From NCBI GenBank assembly GCA_001899005.1, contig MKUW01000015.1, positions 62,001-126,000 on the forward strand: DNA of 64,000 nucleotides, read 5' to 3'. Each line of letters begins with the position of its first letter. The stretch's first letter is position 1. Both the position numbers and the translations under genes were made by a program. This DNA comes from Chloroflexi bacterium 44-23 (lineage in GTDB: Bacteria > Chloroflexota > Anaerolineae > Anaerolineales > Anaerolineaceae). The notes beneath the pieces were generated by a model. It worked only from the letters and a program-made list of their open reading frames with translations. It was not told the DNA's origin and searched no databases. Below are positions 8,655 to 19,702 of the stretch, in pieces.

Positions 8655-9674
8655 TTGAAAACTTCAGATTTTGACTATGATTTGCCTGAAGCAAGAATTG
8701 CTCAAATACCGATTGAACCAAGAGATAGTTCACGCTTAATGGTTATTAATCGTGGAAAACACGAATTTCAGCATCGAAATTTTAATGAAATTGGGCATTT
8801 TTTATCTCCAGGCGACTTATTGGTAATCAATCAAACCAAGGTTCTTCCAGCGCGGATAATGGCACACAAAGTAACCGGCGGGAAGGTGGAAGTGCTTTTA
8901 CTTAAACAGGTGGAAGGCGACAAATGGGAATGCCTGGTTGGTGGAAAAAGAGTCACTGCAGGTATGACGCTCAAGATTGATGGTGGCCCGTCCATTTCCA
9001 TATTGGATAACCTGGAGGGTTCAAAGCGATTAATACAATTTGATCAATCTGTTGACCTCTTTCTTGAGTCCATTGGTGAAATGCCATTACCACCTTACAT
9101 CCACGAGCCATTGAAGGACCCTAACCGCTACCAGACGGTATATGCCAAGCAAATTGGATCCGCTGCTGCACCGACCGCCGGTTTGCATTTTACCAAAGAA
9201 ATCTTGCACAAATTATCATCACAAGGCGTTTCAATTTGTGAAATTACCCTGCATGTTGGTTTGGATACATTTGCGCCCGTAAATGAAGATGATCCCAATG
9301 ACCATAGGATTCATTCCGAATGGTGTGAAATCACTCCTGCCAGTGCTAATTTAATCAATCAGACTCACCGGGCGGGTCACCGAATTATTGCTGTAGGGAC
9401 AACCAGCGTTCGTACGCTCGAAACGGCTGCTTCTTTTGCCAAACCAGACGATCTGGTTGGTCCTTTCATAGGTTCAACGCGTTTGTTTATACTTCCAGGT
9501 TACCAGTTCAGAGTGGTGGATGCCATTGTTACCAATTTTCATTTGCCACGTTCAACGTTGTTGATGTTGGTGAGTGCTTTCGCCAGTCGTGATTTGATTT
9601 TACGAGCTTACCGGGAAGCCATAAAGCAGGAGTATCGATTTTACTCCTTTGGCGATGCAATGTTAATTTTATAA
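8655..9674 (+). CDS. queA: S-adenosylmethionine:tRNA ribosyltransferase-isomerase
   Basis: Transfers and isomerises the ribosyl moiety of SAM onto 7-aminomethyl-7-deazaguanine in tRNA, giving epoxyqueuosine. The TTG at 8655 gives the canonical start LKTSDFDYDLPEARIAQ; a longer in-frame version from 8511 would run through the end of ruvB. 339 residues. Family segments: RDSSRLMVI, PGDLLVINQTKVLPARI, the PPYIHEPLKDPNRYQTVYA region, APTAGLHFT, LHVGLDTFAPV, GTTSVRTLE and TNFHLPRSTLLMLVSAF. It sits 10 bp after ruvB. The next queuosine step (QueG) is encoded at 32991. Confidence 0.97.
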   Translation: MKTSDFDYDLPEARIAQIPIEPRDSSRLMVINRGKHEFQHRNFNEIGHFLSPGDLLVINQTKVLPARIMAHKVTGGKVEVLLLKQVEGDKWECLVGGKRVTAGMTLKIDGGPSISILDNLEGSKRLIQFDQSVDLFLESIGEMPLPPYIHEPLKDPNRYQTVYAKQIGSAAAPTAGLHFTKEILHKLSSQGVSICEITLHVGLDTFAPVNEDDPNDHRIHSEWCEITPASANLINQTHRAGHRIIAVGTTSVRTLETAASFAKPDDLVGPFIGSTRLFILPGYQFRVVDAIVTNFHLPRSTLLMLVSAFASRDLILRAYREAIKQEYRFYSFGDAMLIL

Positions 9675-9691
9675 ATGCGGAAAATAAAAAA

Positions 9692-10387
9692 ATGGAAGAT
9701 CTTTCAACAATGAACATTAATACCTTAAATGAGACAATCATATCCTGCCGTAAATGTGAGCGTTTGGTTGCATGGCGTGAGGCAATCGCAGTTCGGAAAA
9801 CACGGGCTTATCGAACGTGGGAATACTGGGGCAAACCCGTGCCCGGTTTTGGAGATATTAACGGAAGAGTATTAGTGCTTGGATTGGCTCCTGGAGCGCA
9901 TGGATCTAATCGCACCGGAAGAATGTTCACCGGTGATGGATCAGGAGATTTCCTTTTTCCCGCCCTTCACCGGGCAGGTTTTGCAAATCAAGCGCAATCT
10001 ATCTCGATGGGAGATGGGCTGCAAGTATCTGACATGTTCATAACGGCAGTATGCCGCTGTGCTCCTCCGGATAATAAACCGACCAAAACGGAAATTGAAA
10101 ATTGCATGCCTTATGCAATGCGAGAAATTGAATTAATGAAGAATTTGCAAATCGTTGTTACTCTGGGCTCGATTGCGCATAGTGAAGCGATTCGTTATTT
10201 CGGAAGAATTTATGCGGGGCAATCGATTGCCAAATTTAAACACAATGGCCTGACTCAATTGGCAGATCCACCGCTTACGATCCTTTCTTCTTATCATCCC
10301 AGCCGGCAAAACACGCAAACCGGTCGGTTGACAGTTTCGATGTTTGATGAAATCTGGCAGACGGTGAATTTATATCTGAAAAAATAG
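9692..10387 (+). CDS. Uracil-DNA glycosylase, family 5 (UDGb-like)
   Basis: Excises uracil and other deaminated bases from DNA. 231 residues. The N-terminal CRKC with a later CRC (ISCRKCERLV, AVCRCAPP) matches the four-Cys Fe-S cluster pattern of family 4/5 enzymes. Motif 1 is GLAPGAHGSNRTGRMFTGD, the family-5 form that lacks the polar catalytic residue of other UDGs. Motif 2 is SYHPSRQNTQTGRLT. The segment EYWGKPVPGFGDINGRVLVLGL is also typical. It follows queA by 17 bp and may be co-transcribed with ruvB-queA; all but queA are repair-related. The start could also be the ATG at 9710. Confidence 0.93.
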   Translation: MEDLSTMNINTLNETIISCRKCERLVAWREAIAVRKTRAYRTWEYWGKPVPGFGDINGRVLVLGLAPGAHGSNRTGRMFTGDGSGDFLFPALHRAGFANQAQSISMGDGLQVSDMFITAVCRCAPPDNKPTKTEIENCMPYAMREIELMKNLQIVVTLGSIAHSEAIRYFGRIYAGQSIAKFKHNGLTQLADPPLTILSSYHPSRQNTQTGRLTVSMFDEIWQTVNLYLKK

Positions 10388-10549
10388 AACGTAGACTTGA
10401 TGGCTTCTTCATACAACGATGAAGGCTAAATTTTTGGTGCTTCGTCTATTTGCTCTGGTTATTTTGACGTAAGTGTCTTTATTGTTGCTCCAATGCCTTC
10501 TTTAAACAATATTCAGCCCGTTTCGAAAATTAAATGCCCAGATAACTGA

Positions 10550-10848
10550 TTTGTTAAAATAAAGGGTGTAAATGTCCATTTTATCGAACGGGCAGTGAGT
10601 AGATCTTTGAAAAATTGGGATGAAGGTTTGCGGTAATTTTCGAAAGCCAGAACTGTGAGCTTAATTGAGGAGCGGCTCAACTGTTGAATTTACCCGTGAC
10701 GGTCAAAGCTGGAGCAGGCGAAAAGATTATTCCGGCTGAAGATATTCGAAGAGCGGTAATTTTGATTCCGGCAGCAATTTATCTTAAACTTGCGGGTTGC
10801 GGTCACGTTCCACATGAAGAATCACTCATCCGCTTCTTTACGTTATGA
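10550..10848 (+). pseudogene. Decayed alpha/beta-hydrolase gene, C-terminal part
   Basis: Two frames together give the C-terminal third of an alpha/beta-hydrolase. In the frame of 10601 I read ERAVSRSLKNWDEGLR, then TAA at 10634, then FSKARTVSLIEERLN. In the frame of 10681 I read LLNLPVTVKAGAGEKIIPAED, followed by IRRAVILIPAA and GCGHVPHEES, ending in TGA at 10846. The pattern cPvxxxxGxxDxxIPxED...GCGHVPHEE is the usual segment carrying the acid-turn and catalytic His. At least one nonsense codon and one frameshift separate the pieces, and no N-terminal part with the nucleophile elbow is visible upstream. Whether this is true decay or assembly error cannot be told from one sequence. Confidence 0.6.
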
Positions 10849-11215
10849 TCGGCACAACATCGCTTTCTTTTTCGCATCGGATTGAATTGCTACATCAGGC
10901 TTAACACAACCTCCTACGCAAGACATTTAGATGCGACTGTCTGGTGTGGCAATAGCTAACTTAAGAAATAAAAGTACAAAAAAGTTTTAGCTCTCGAGGG
11001 GTACTTTGATTCTTTCACGTGAGATCTCTCGTAAGGGCGAAGCAACCGGGAAACCATTCCATCCTTTAAATACCTACCCATCGCTGCTGCTTCGCCCATG
11101 AAATAACGACTGATATTATAGAAATGTGGTGGTTTAAGCGAATCTCGCTTAGGCCTTTATCCGTCAGTTGGCATCGGTGTCAATTAAAAAAACAAAACAG
11201 GTTAATCGGTTCATC
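10849..11215. other. Gene-free interval with an inverted repeat
   Basis: I see no gene. The interval holds an inverted repeat with 10-base arms, GGGCGAAGCA (11035-11044) and TGCTTCGCCC (11088-11097), around a 43-base loop. The outer edge TCTCGTAAGGG resembles TCTCGTAGGGG at 5673. This may be a worn copy of a dispersed palindromic intergenic element. Confidence 0.4.
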
Positions 11216-11242
11216 AAAAAGAGGCCATCCGGGGATGACCTC
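11216..11242 (-). terminator. Rho-independent terminator of the pyrG-eno operon
   Basis: Read on the minus strand: a stem GAGGTCATCC/GGATGGCCTC with a two-base CG centre and one internal mismatch, followed by TTTTT. It lies 23 bp after the eno stop codon. Confidence 0.8.
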
Positions 11243-11264
11243 TTATCAGAAATAAATACCAGTG

Positions 11265-14248
<2,984 letters not shown>

Positions 14249-14605
14249 ATTATCCCCTTAATCGCATTGGATTTTTGGATGTGAAAACTATCAGTTGGAA
14301 AGTTCTGACCTGGTGAAAAAAGAGCATTCTCTTTAAATTTCTCAAAATCATGTTTAAATAATATTTTCACGATAGGATCTAAAAAATTAGTTTACCATAG
14401 ATAATTCACATGCTTACTTAGGGTAAAAAATATTACCGATTCAATTATGGGAGTGTCATCCTTTAATATTTTATCCTTTTCGTATATCTTTTCAATAAAA
14501 TGGTTTTGAGGAATGTGTTTAGGCGAGTGATTGCCAACACCTAAAAACACTCAGCCCCTAATTTTTGAAATGATACGTTTTCGTTCTTATTTTGTTTCAT
14601 TAAAT
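14249..14605. other. AT-rich intergenic region upstream of pyrG
   Basis: I see no gene. It should contain the pyrG promoter, but I find no clear -35/-10 pair. An imperfect inverted repeat, GTGTTTAGG (14515-14523) with CCTAAAAACAC (14540-14550), differs only by a two-base bulge; it lacks a T-run and is of unknown role. Confidence 0.4.
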
Positions 14606-14634
14606 AAAAAAGGCTGACTCTTGGGACAGCCCTT
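14606..14634 (-). terminator. Rho-independent terminator of the S1-domain gene
   Basis: On the minus strand a stem GGGCTG/CAGCC(T) with a loop of about ten bases is followed by six T residues. It lies 75 bp beyond the stop of the S1-domain gene. Confidence 0.75.
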
Positions 14635-14708
14635 GTTTATCTATTATTGTGTGCCATTTCTTATTTCTTGGTTAATAAAATAAGCTCGGAGCCAGTTTGT
14701 TGAAGCAA

Positions 14709-15551
14709 TCAGCTTGTTTTTTGGTCGAGTGTGCGTGAAAGGATTTCACTTTGCTCGCTCGAAGAAGCCTTTGAGGCTTTCTTTTTTGATTCTTGCTTTT
14801 TATCGTTTGCTTTTTCCATAGCTGAGCGAATGGCAATTTCCATTGCAGTTGGTTCTACCTCAGCTTCGTCCTTCTTTAGTTCGAAATTAATACCTTCAAA
14901 ATCAGAATCACTCTTTTTGCGGGCTTTCTTTTCTCGTTTTCGTTTAACCGGGCGATCACGTTGAAGCATATCATCCTCGGAAGAAAATTCTTTTTGAGTG
15001 ATGACTTCATCTTTCACCGGTTCCGGCTGCAAAGCCTTCATTGAAAGCTTTATTTGTTTCTTTTTGCGATTAAAATCAATGATTTCCGCTTCAATTTCAT
15101 CACCTTCTTTCATAATGTCAGAAGGCGTTCGAATATAGCCATGCGCCATTTCACTGATATGGATCAAACCGGGGCGTTCAGCGCCAATTTCCACAAAAGC
15201 ACCAAAAGACTCCAGACGAATAACGGTACCTTTAACCACCAAGCCAGATTTTATTTCACGCCATTCGAGGGCCAGCGGTTTTATCATGCTCACTTCAATA
15301 CGTTGATCACGAACTCGTTTTACCCAGACTTCGATTTCCTGTCCAATATTGAGTATTTCTTCAACATTCAGAATCGGTTCACCAGTTGAGGAAACCATCT
15401 GTGAAACATGAAGCATAGCCGGTTTTTCCGCTCCAATATCTATAGCAGCGCCGGCTAAAGTAGTTTTCAATACTTTTCCGGTGTATTTTTCCTTCTGCTT
15501 GATTTCAGAAATTTGGATGCGGTTGTTATCCGCTGATGTATTTTGATCCAT
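14709..15551 (-). CDS. S1 RNA-binding domain protein (ribosomal protein S1-like, two repeats)
   Basis: The ATG at 15551 follows GGGAG and starts MDQNTSADNNRIQ; an earlier in-frame ATG at 15605 would run into the promoter. 280 residues. Two S1 OB-fold repeats are visible. The first is about residues 18-90 (KYTGKVLKTTLAGAAIDIGA ... MLHVSQM). The second is about 105-175 (VVKGTVIRLESFGAFVEIGA ... GLIHISEMA ... KQIKLSMKAL). The last ~90 residues are charged and low-complexity, with a basic block KRKREKKARKKS and a helical acidic/basic tail. Shorter than the six-repeat S1 of E. coli, but like the short S1-like proteins of other phyla. It may be the S1 substitute in translation or an RNA-turnover factor. 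A perfect promoter precedes it. Confidence 0.88.
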   Translation of the reverse strand: MDQNTSADNNRIQISEIKQKEKYTGKVLKTTLAGAAIDIGAEKPAMLHVSQMVSSTGEPILNVEEILNIGQEIEVWVKRVRDQRIEVSMIKPLALEWREIKSGLVVKGTVIRLESFGAFVEIGAERPGLIHISEMAHGYIRTPSDIMKEGDEIEAEIIDFNRKKKQIKLSMKALQPEPVKDEVITQKEFSSEDDMLQRDRPVKRKREKKARKKSDSDFEGINFELKKDEAEVEPTAMEIAIRSAMEKANDKKQESKKKASKASSSEQSEILSRTLDQKTS

Positions 15552-15587
15552 TAAGACTCTCCCAAGAAATTTTTCCAGCGGGGAATA

Positions 15588-15616
15588 ATTATAATGCCCA
15601 CGCAATTAACTGTCAA
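15588..15616 (-). promoter_or_regulatory. Consensus sigma70 promoter of the S1-domain gene
   Basis: On the minus strand: TTGACA (15616-15611), exactly 17 bp, TATAAT (15593-15588). Both hexamers are perfect. Transcription would start near 15581, about 30 bases before the ATG at 15551. Confidence 0.9.
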
Positions 15617-15653
15617 ACATCAATTGTTTGCTGACGAAAGGTAAACACTTTCT

Positions 15654-16898
15654 TTACTTAGACTTTGTCAGTATTTCAATTGCCTTATTTAGTTGTGGAT
15701 CGACCCCGGCGGTCATATCGTCTTCGGTAATTTCTACAATGAAATCAGGGGTTAAACCCACCGAATTGATTTGGCGTTGGTTCGGAGTTAACCAGCGAGC
15801 AATTGTAACACGAATTGCACCCTGATCGTTCTGCAATGTAATCCAGTTTTGGACCGAACCCTTGCCGTAACTTTGCGTGCCAACCAGTAATCCGCGATCA
15901 TAATCCTGTATTGCTCCGGCAGTGATTTCAGATGCAGAAGCAGTGCCTCCATTGATTAAGACCACCAATGGAATTTTGGTTGCAATTCCTTTTAGCTTGA
16001 CGTTATATTCTACCTGGTGCCCATCACCAAACTCTTCGTACATGATTGGACTTTTATCAACGAACTCAGACGAAACCTCAATGGCTGCATTTAGATAACC
16101 GCCACCATTATTGCGTAAATCAAGAATCAAGCCGATTGGATTTTGGGCCAATAAACTTTTCAGTTCAACCACCAGGTCAGCATGCGTTTTTTCACCAAAG
16201 TTTATTAATTGGATATAAGCAATATCATTTTCGAGCATTTTGCCTGAAACTGAAGGTATCTCAATCTTCTTGCGTGTGATCTCAACATCCAGTTTTTCAT
16301 TGGTTGCGGGACGGAAAATTGTTAATTTTACAACCGAGCCAGCCGGGCCAAGGACTCGGCGAAGAACAAGATCACCTGAAATTCCGGTCACATCCTCGCC
16401 ATCAATAGCAATAATCTGATCTTCCAGTTTTAGTCCTTGTTCTTCTGCTGGCGATCCTGGCATAGGGCTGATGATGGTCAGGTATTCACCGGTTACATCC
16501 ACCCAGGCACCAATACCTTCGTACTCACCCTGTAATGGCGTACTTTGCTGTAAGTATGTATCCGGATCCATGTAGGAAGTGTGTTTGTCGCCGAGGGAAG
16601 CAAGCATTCCGGAAATCGCCCCGCGCATCATTTTGGTTTTGTCTACTGGTTGGTCTACATATTCTCGCTCAACGTAATTCCATGCCTCCCAGAAAGGTTG
16701 GAAAAGCACTTCCAGGTTCGCGCCTCCAGTGTCAGGTGTTTCTGTACTTTTGTTCTGAACTAATGATGAAGGCAGGATTGTATCCCCTTTGGCAATTGGT
16801 AATAACTGACCAACGAGATAGCCCCCGGAAAAAGTGCCAGCAATAATGATCAGAAACAGCAGAACGGATAGTAAAATTTTCCAGGGATTGTTATTCAT
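15654..16898 (-). CDS. Carboxy-terminal processing protease (S41A, CtpA-like)
   Basis: A periplasmic or extracytoplasmic serine protease that cleaves near protein C-termini. 414 residues. An N-terminal membrane anchor (LLSVLLFLIIIAGTFSGGYL) is followed by a linker and a helical cap with DKHTSYMDPDTYLQQ. The PDZ domain (about residues 110-195) includes GIGAWVDVTGEYLTIISPMPGSPAEEQGL and IIAIDGEDV. The S41 core has DLRNNGGGYLNAAIEVSSEFV, the catalytic Ser in GGTASASEITAGAIQD and the catalytic Lys in TQSYGKGSVQ. Length and order are those of the CtpA/Prc-like group. Its start overlaps the end of the upstream small membrane-protein gene by 8 bp (ATGAATAA), so the two are probably translationally coupled. 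Confidence 0.95.
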   Translation of the reverse strand: MNNNPWKILLSVLLFLIIIAGTFSGGYLVGQLLPIAKGDTILPSSLVQNKSTETPDTGGANLEVLFQPFWEAWNYVEREYVDQPVDKTKMMRGAISGMLASLGDKHTSYMDPDTYLQQSTPLQGEYEGIGAWVDVTGEYLTIISPMPGSPAEEQGLKLEDQIIAIDGEDVTGISGDLVLRRVLGPAGSVVKLTIFRPATNEKLDVEITRKKIEIPSVSGKMLENDIAYIQLINFGEKTHADLVVELKSLLAQNPIGLILDLRNNGGGYLNAAIEVSSEFVDKSPIMYEEFGDGHQVEYNVKLKGIATKIPLVVLINGGTASASEITAGAIQDYDRGLLVGTQSYGKGSVQNWITLQNDQGAIRVTIARWLTPNQRQINSVGLTPDFIVEITEDDMTAGVDPQLNKAIEILTKSK

Positions 16899-17157
16899 TT
16901 AAATCTCCATGTTCTGAAGGAAGTTTCTCTTGTGCTGATTCTTTAAGAGCAAGTGACAATTTTGATAATTCCTCTAACTTTTTATTTTCTTCCATAAAAG
17001 GGTTCCGGAGGATCTTCGCGGAATTCCTGAGCAAATTAATAGTAGAGTTTTTGTCAGTCTTATTTCGAAAAGTGGAAAAAAGCCAGATATTTATCGCCAG
17101 AATAAAAATTATTAATAAAGCAATAATGACCCAAGCTGTATTAGAAAAATTTTGCAT
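16891..17157 (-). CDS. Small single-pass membrane protein of unknown function
   Basis: 88 residues. One transmembrane helix near the N-terminus (WVIIALLIIFILAINIWLF) is followed by a basic patch and a predicted helical, possibly coiled-coil, cytoplasmic region (EENKKLEELSKLSLALKESA). The gene lies 6 bp after the HAD gene and overlaps ctpA by 8 bp, so it is probably translated, and its product may act with the protease. I know of no family name. The overlap is the strongest evidence that it is a real gene. Confidence 0.6.
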   Translation of the reverse strand: MQNFSNTAWVIIALLIIFILAINIWLFSTFRNKTDKNSTINLLRNSAKILRNPFMEENKKLEELSKLSLALKESAQEKLPSEHGDLNE

Positions 17158-17163
17158 TTTTCC

Positions 17164-17811
17164 TTACCCGGCCATAAATTCTGGTATGAGGCTATGAAAT
17201 TCATTTATATTCTTAATTTTCAACCCTTTATCCTCAGTATTTTGGGCATTGCTATTAACCCAAACCGTTTGCATTCCCAGCGATTGTGCGGTGGTAATAT
17301 TGTGCACATTATCATCAAAGAAAAGGACCGTCGCAGGATCAGAAACAGATAATTTTTCCATAGCAATTTGGAAAGCCTCCCTCATTGGTTTACAATATGG
17401 GTCCGTATCCAAAATATCAACAACATTATCAAAATATTTATCAATTTGTAAAGATTTCAAAACCCGACTTGCATGAATACGATCTGCATTTGTAAAAATC
17501 GCTTTTTTTTGAGGCATTTTTTGTAATAATTCGATTAGCATGCGATTTGGTTTAATCAAATCTTCAATTGGGACGTCGTGAACATAATTAAGATAATCGT
17601 CGGTATCTATTTTGTGAGTGGCTTGTAATCCACGTAAAGTAGTTCCATAGTCTCGGAAGAAACCTTCCCTGGCTTTGGTGACATCTTCCTGAGAATAATC
17701 CAGGCGTGAAATCATAAAAAGGTCTATTTTTTCGCGAATAAGCCCCCATACACCGCAATCAGGCGAATAAAGGGTGTCATCAAGATCGAAGAGTATCGTT
17801 GTAATTTTCAT
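17164..17811 (-). CDS. HAD-superfamily hydrolase, pyrimidine 5'-nucleotidase-like
   Basis: 215 residues. HAD motif I is ILFDLDDTLYSPDCG (nucleophile and acid Asp), motif II is KKAIFTNADR, motif III Lys is in DPYCKPMREAFQIAMEKL, and motif IV is VLFFDDNVHNITTAQSLGMQTVWVN. The YxxGxG-like and FRDYGTTLRGL cap region matches the SDT1/pyrimidine 5'-nucleotidase subgroup, which dephosphorylates UMP/CMP-like nucleotides or damaged analogues. The exact substrate is not readable. It starts at 17811, divergent from mutL with 64 bp between. TAAAAT ends six bases before the ATG, so a leaderless mRNA is possible. Confidence 0.82.
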   Translation of the reverse strand: MKITTILFDLDDTLYSPDCGVWGLIREKIDLFMISRLDYSQEDVTKAREGFFRDYGTTLRGLQATHKIDTDDYLNYVHDVPIEDLIKPNRMLIELLQKMPQKKAIFTNADRIHASRVLKSLQIDKYFDNVVDILDTDPYCKPMREAFQIAMEKLSVSDPATVLFFDDNVHNITTAQSLGMQTVWVNSNAQNTEDKGLKIKNINEFHSLIPEFMAG

Positions 17812-17875
17812 TCTGTAATTTTACCCGAATCCAATTTTTTATTGTATCTGTTGTAAAATAGCCTTACGGTGACCA

Positions 17876-19645
17876 ATGGATAATAGAAAAAAACCAATAG
17901 CTATCTTACGCGAGGAGGTGGCTTCACAAATTGCAGCCGGTGAAGTAATTGAACGGCCAACTTCGGTAGTTAAAGAATTGGTAGAAAATGCAATTGATGC
18001 AGGTGCTCAAATTATTGCTGTATCGATTGAAGCTGCGGGTAGAAAATCGATTGAAGTTAGTGACGATGGGAGTGGCATCGAGTCAGATCAAATTCGATTG
18101 GCAGTAACGCGGCACGCAACCTCAAAACTTTCATCCGCTGATCAATTGTTTTCGATTCGTACACTCGGTTTCCGAGGTGAAGCGTTGGCTTCGATTGCAT
18201 CAGTGTCTCAATTTGTGATATTGTCACGCTCTGAAAATGAGACTTTGGGAATTAAGTTGACAATTGAAGGCGGCAAAGAAATATCCTTCGAAAAAATCGG
18301 TGCTCCTGTAGGCAGCAGCATCTCTGTAAAAAATCTCTTTTATAGCGTTCCGGCCAGACTCAAATTCCTAAAATCAGAAACAACCGAAAAACAAAGAATT
18401 AGCGCTTTAATGATGCGTTATGGTCTTGCGTATCCACAAATTCGCTTTAAATTGGATTTCGACGGGAAAACAGTTTTTCAGACGAATGGGAATGGAGATC
18501 GCCGCGAAATACTGGTGCAATTGTATGGGTTGGAAATTGCCAAGAAGATGCTGGAGGTGCGCCTGCAGGATGGGGATTATTCTGTCAATGGGTACATAAG
18601 CCCCATTGCGATAACAAAATCGAATCGAAAAGACATCATATTTTTTGCAAATGGTCGCTGGGTGCAGGATGCAGCGCTTTCCTCCGCTGTGCTGAAAGCC
18701 TATCAAACAATGATTATGGTTGGGCGTTTTCCGATTACAGTACTTTTCCTTGATATTCCAACGGATCAGATTGATGTGAATGTCCATCCAACCAAAGCAG
18801 AAGTGCGATTCCAACAGCCGGATGCGATTTTCAGCCTCGTTCAACGTGCTGTTCGTAGAGCGCTGCTGGCGTACAATCCAGTTCCGCAATTGTCTTCTAA
18901 ATTGTGGGGCGGATACGATTCTCAAAACTCTTCTGAAGAAACAAGCTGGACTTCAGCCTCCAATCAGGTTAATGGAGAAAATCCAGCGTCATTTTTCTCA
19001 TCGCCGGAGGGATTTGCCGGTACTCATGAATCGACGCAAACAACTGGAACAGTTTTTCATTCCCTTCCACTTTTGAGGTTAATCGGTCAGATCGGAGCTA
19101 CATATATCGTGGCTGAGGGCCCAGACGGCTTATATCTCGTTGACCAGCATGCTGCCCATGAACGCGTGCTCTTCGAAAAATTAATTAGCCAGATGTCATC
19201 GAAAATTCCTTCCCAATCACTATTAAACCCGGAAGTAATTACATTGCCACCGAATCAGGCACAGATACTGAGCGGAAGGCTTGAAATTCTAAACAAGCTT
19301 GGATTTATTGTGCAAGAATTTGGAAACAATAGCTTTCAGGTGCGTGCTATCCCTGCATTATTATTGGGGCTTGAACCGCAAGCAGCACTGTGGGTGGTTG
19401 TTGAAGATTTTGAAGATGATGAGACACCCCTTCAGCAGAAAACTGAAGAGATAATTGCTGCCAGAGTTTGCAAACGCGCAGCCGTAAAAGCCGGCCAAAT
19501 TTTGACTCGCCCGGAACAAGAAGCTTTACTTGCAGATTTGGAAAGATGTCGGTCTCCACGAACCTGTCCGCATGGCCGTCCGACCATGGTGCATTTATCC
19601 GTGGAACTGCTGGAAAAACAATTCGGACGAAAAGGCAGCCTGTAA
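17876..19645 (+). CDS. mutL: DNA mismatch repair protein MutL
   Basis: 589 residues. The GHKL ATPase domain shows QIAAGEVIERPTSVVKELVENAIDAGA (motif I), DDGSGI (II), TRHATSKL and GFRGEALASIASVS (III), then the transducer domain with NGRWVQD and DVNVHPTKAEVRF. After a low-complexity linker (about residues 345-395) comes the dimerisation/endonuclease domain. This carries the DQHAAHERVLFE motif of nicking MutL, with a downstream CKRAAVKAGQ and CPHGRPTM. The protein is thus predicted to be an active strand-discriminating endonuclease, as in bacteria lacking MutH. No mutS is in the window. ATG at 17876 with weak GGTGA upstream. Confidence 0.97.
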   Translation: MDNRKKPIAILREEVASQIAAGEVIERPTSVVKELVENAIDAGAQIIAVSIEAAGRKSIEVSDDGSGIESDQIRLAVTRHATSKLSSADQLFSIRTLGFRGEALASIASVSQFVILSRSENETLGIKLTIEGGKEISFEKIGAPVGSSISVKNLFYSVPARLKFLKSETTEKQRISALMMRYGLAYPQIRFKLDFDGKTVFQTNGNGDRREILVQLYGLEIAKKMLEVRLQDGDYSVNGYISPIAITKSNRKDIIFFANGRWVQDAALSSAVLKAYQTMIMVGRFPITVLFLDIPTDQIDVNVHPTKAEVRFQQPDAIFSLVQRAVRRALLAYNPVPQLSSKLWGGYDSQNSSEETSWTSASNQVNGENPASFFSSPEGFAGTHESTQTTGTVFHSLPLLRLIGQIGATYIVAEGPDGLYLVDQHAAHERVLFEKLISQMSSKIPSQSLLNPEVITLPPNQAQILSGRLEILNKLGFIVQEFGNNSFQVRAIPALLLGLEPQAALWVVVEDFEDDETPLQQKTEEIIAARVCKRAAVKAGQILTRPEQEALLADLERCRSPRTCPHGRPTMVHLSVELLEKQFGRKGSL

Positions 19646-19702
19646 AAAGAATGAATCTCATATCAAAGAGCTGATTGATTACACGATCGATTCAAGCCTT
19701 AT

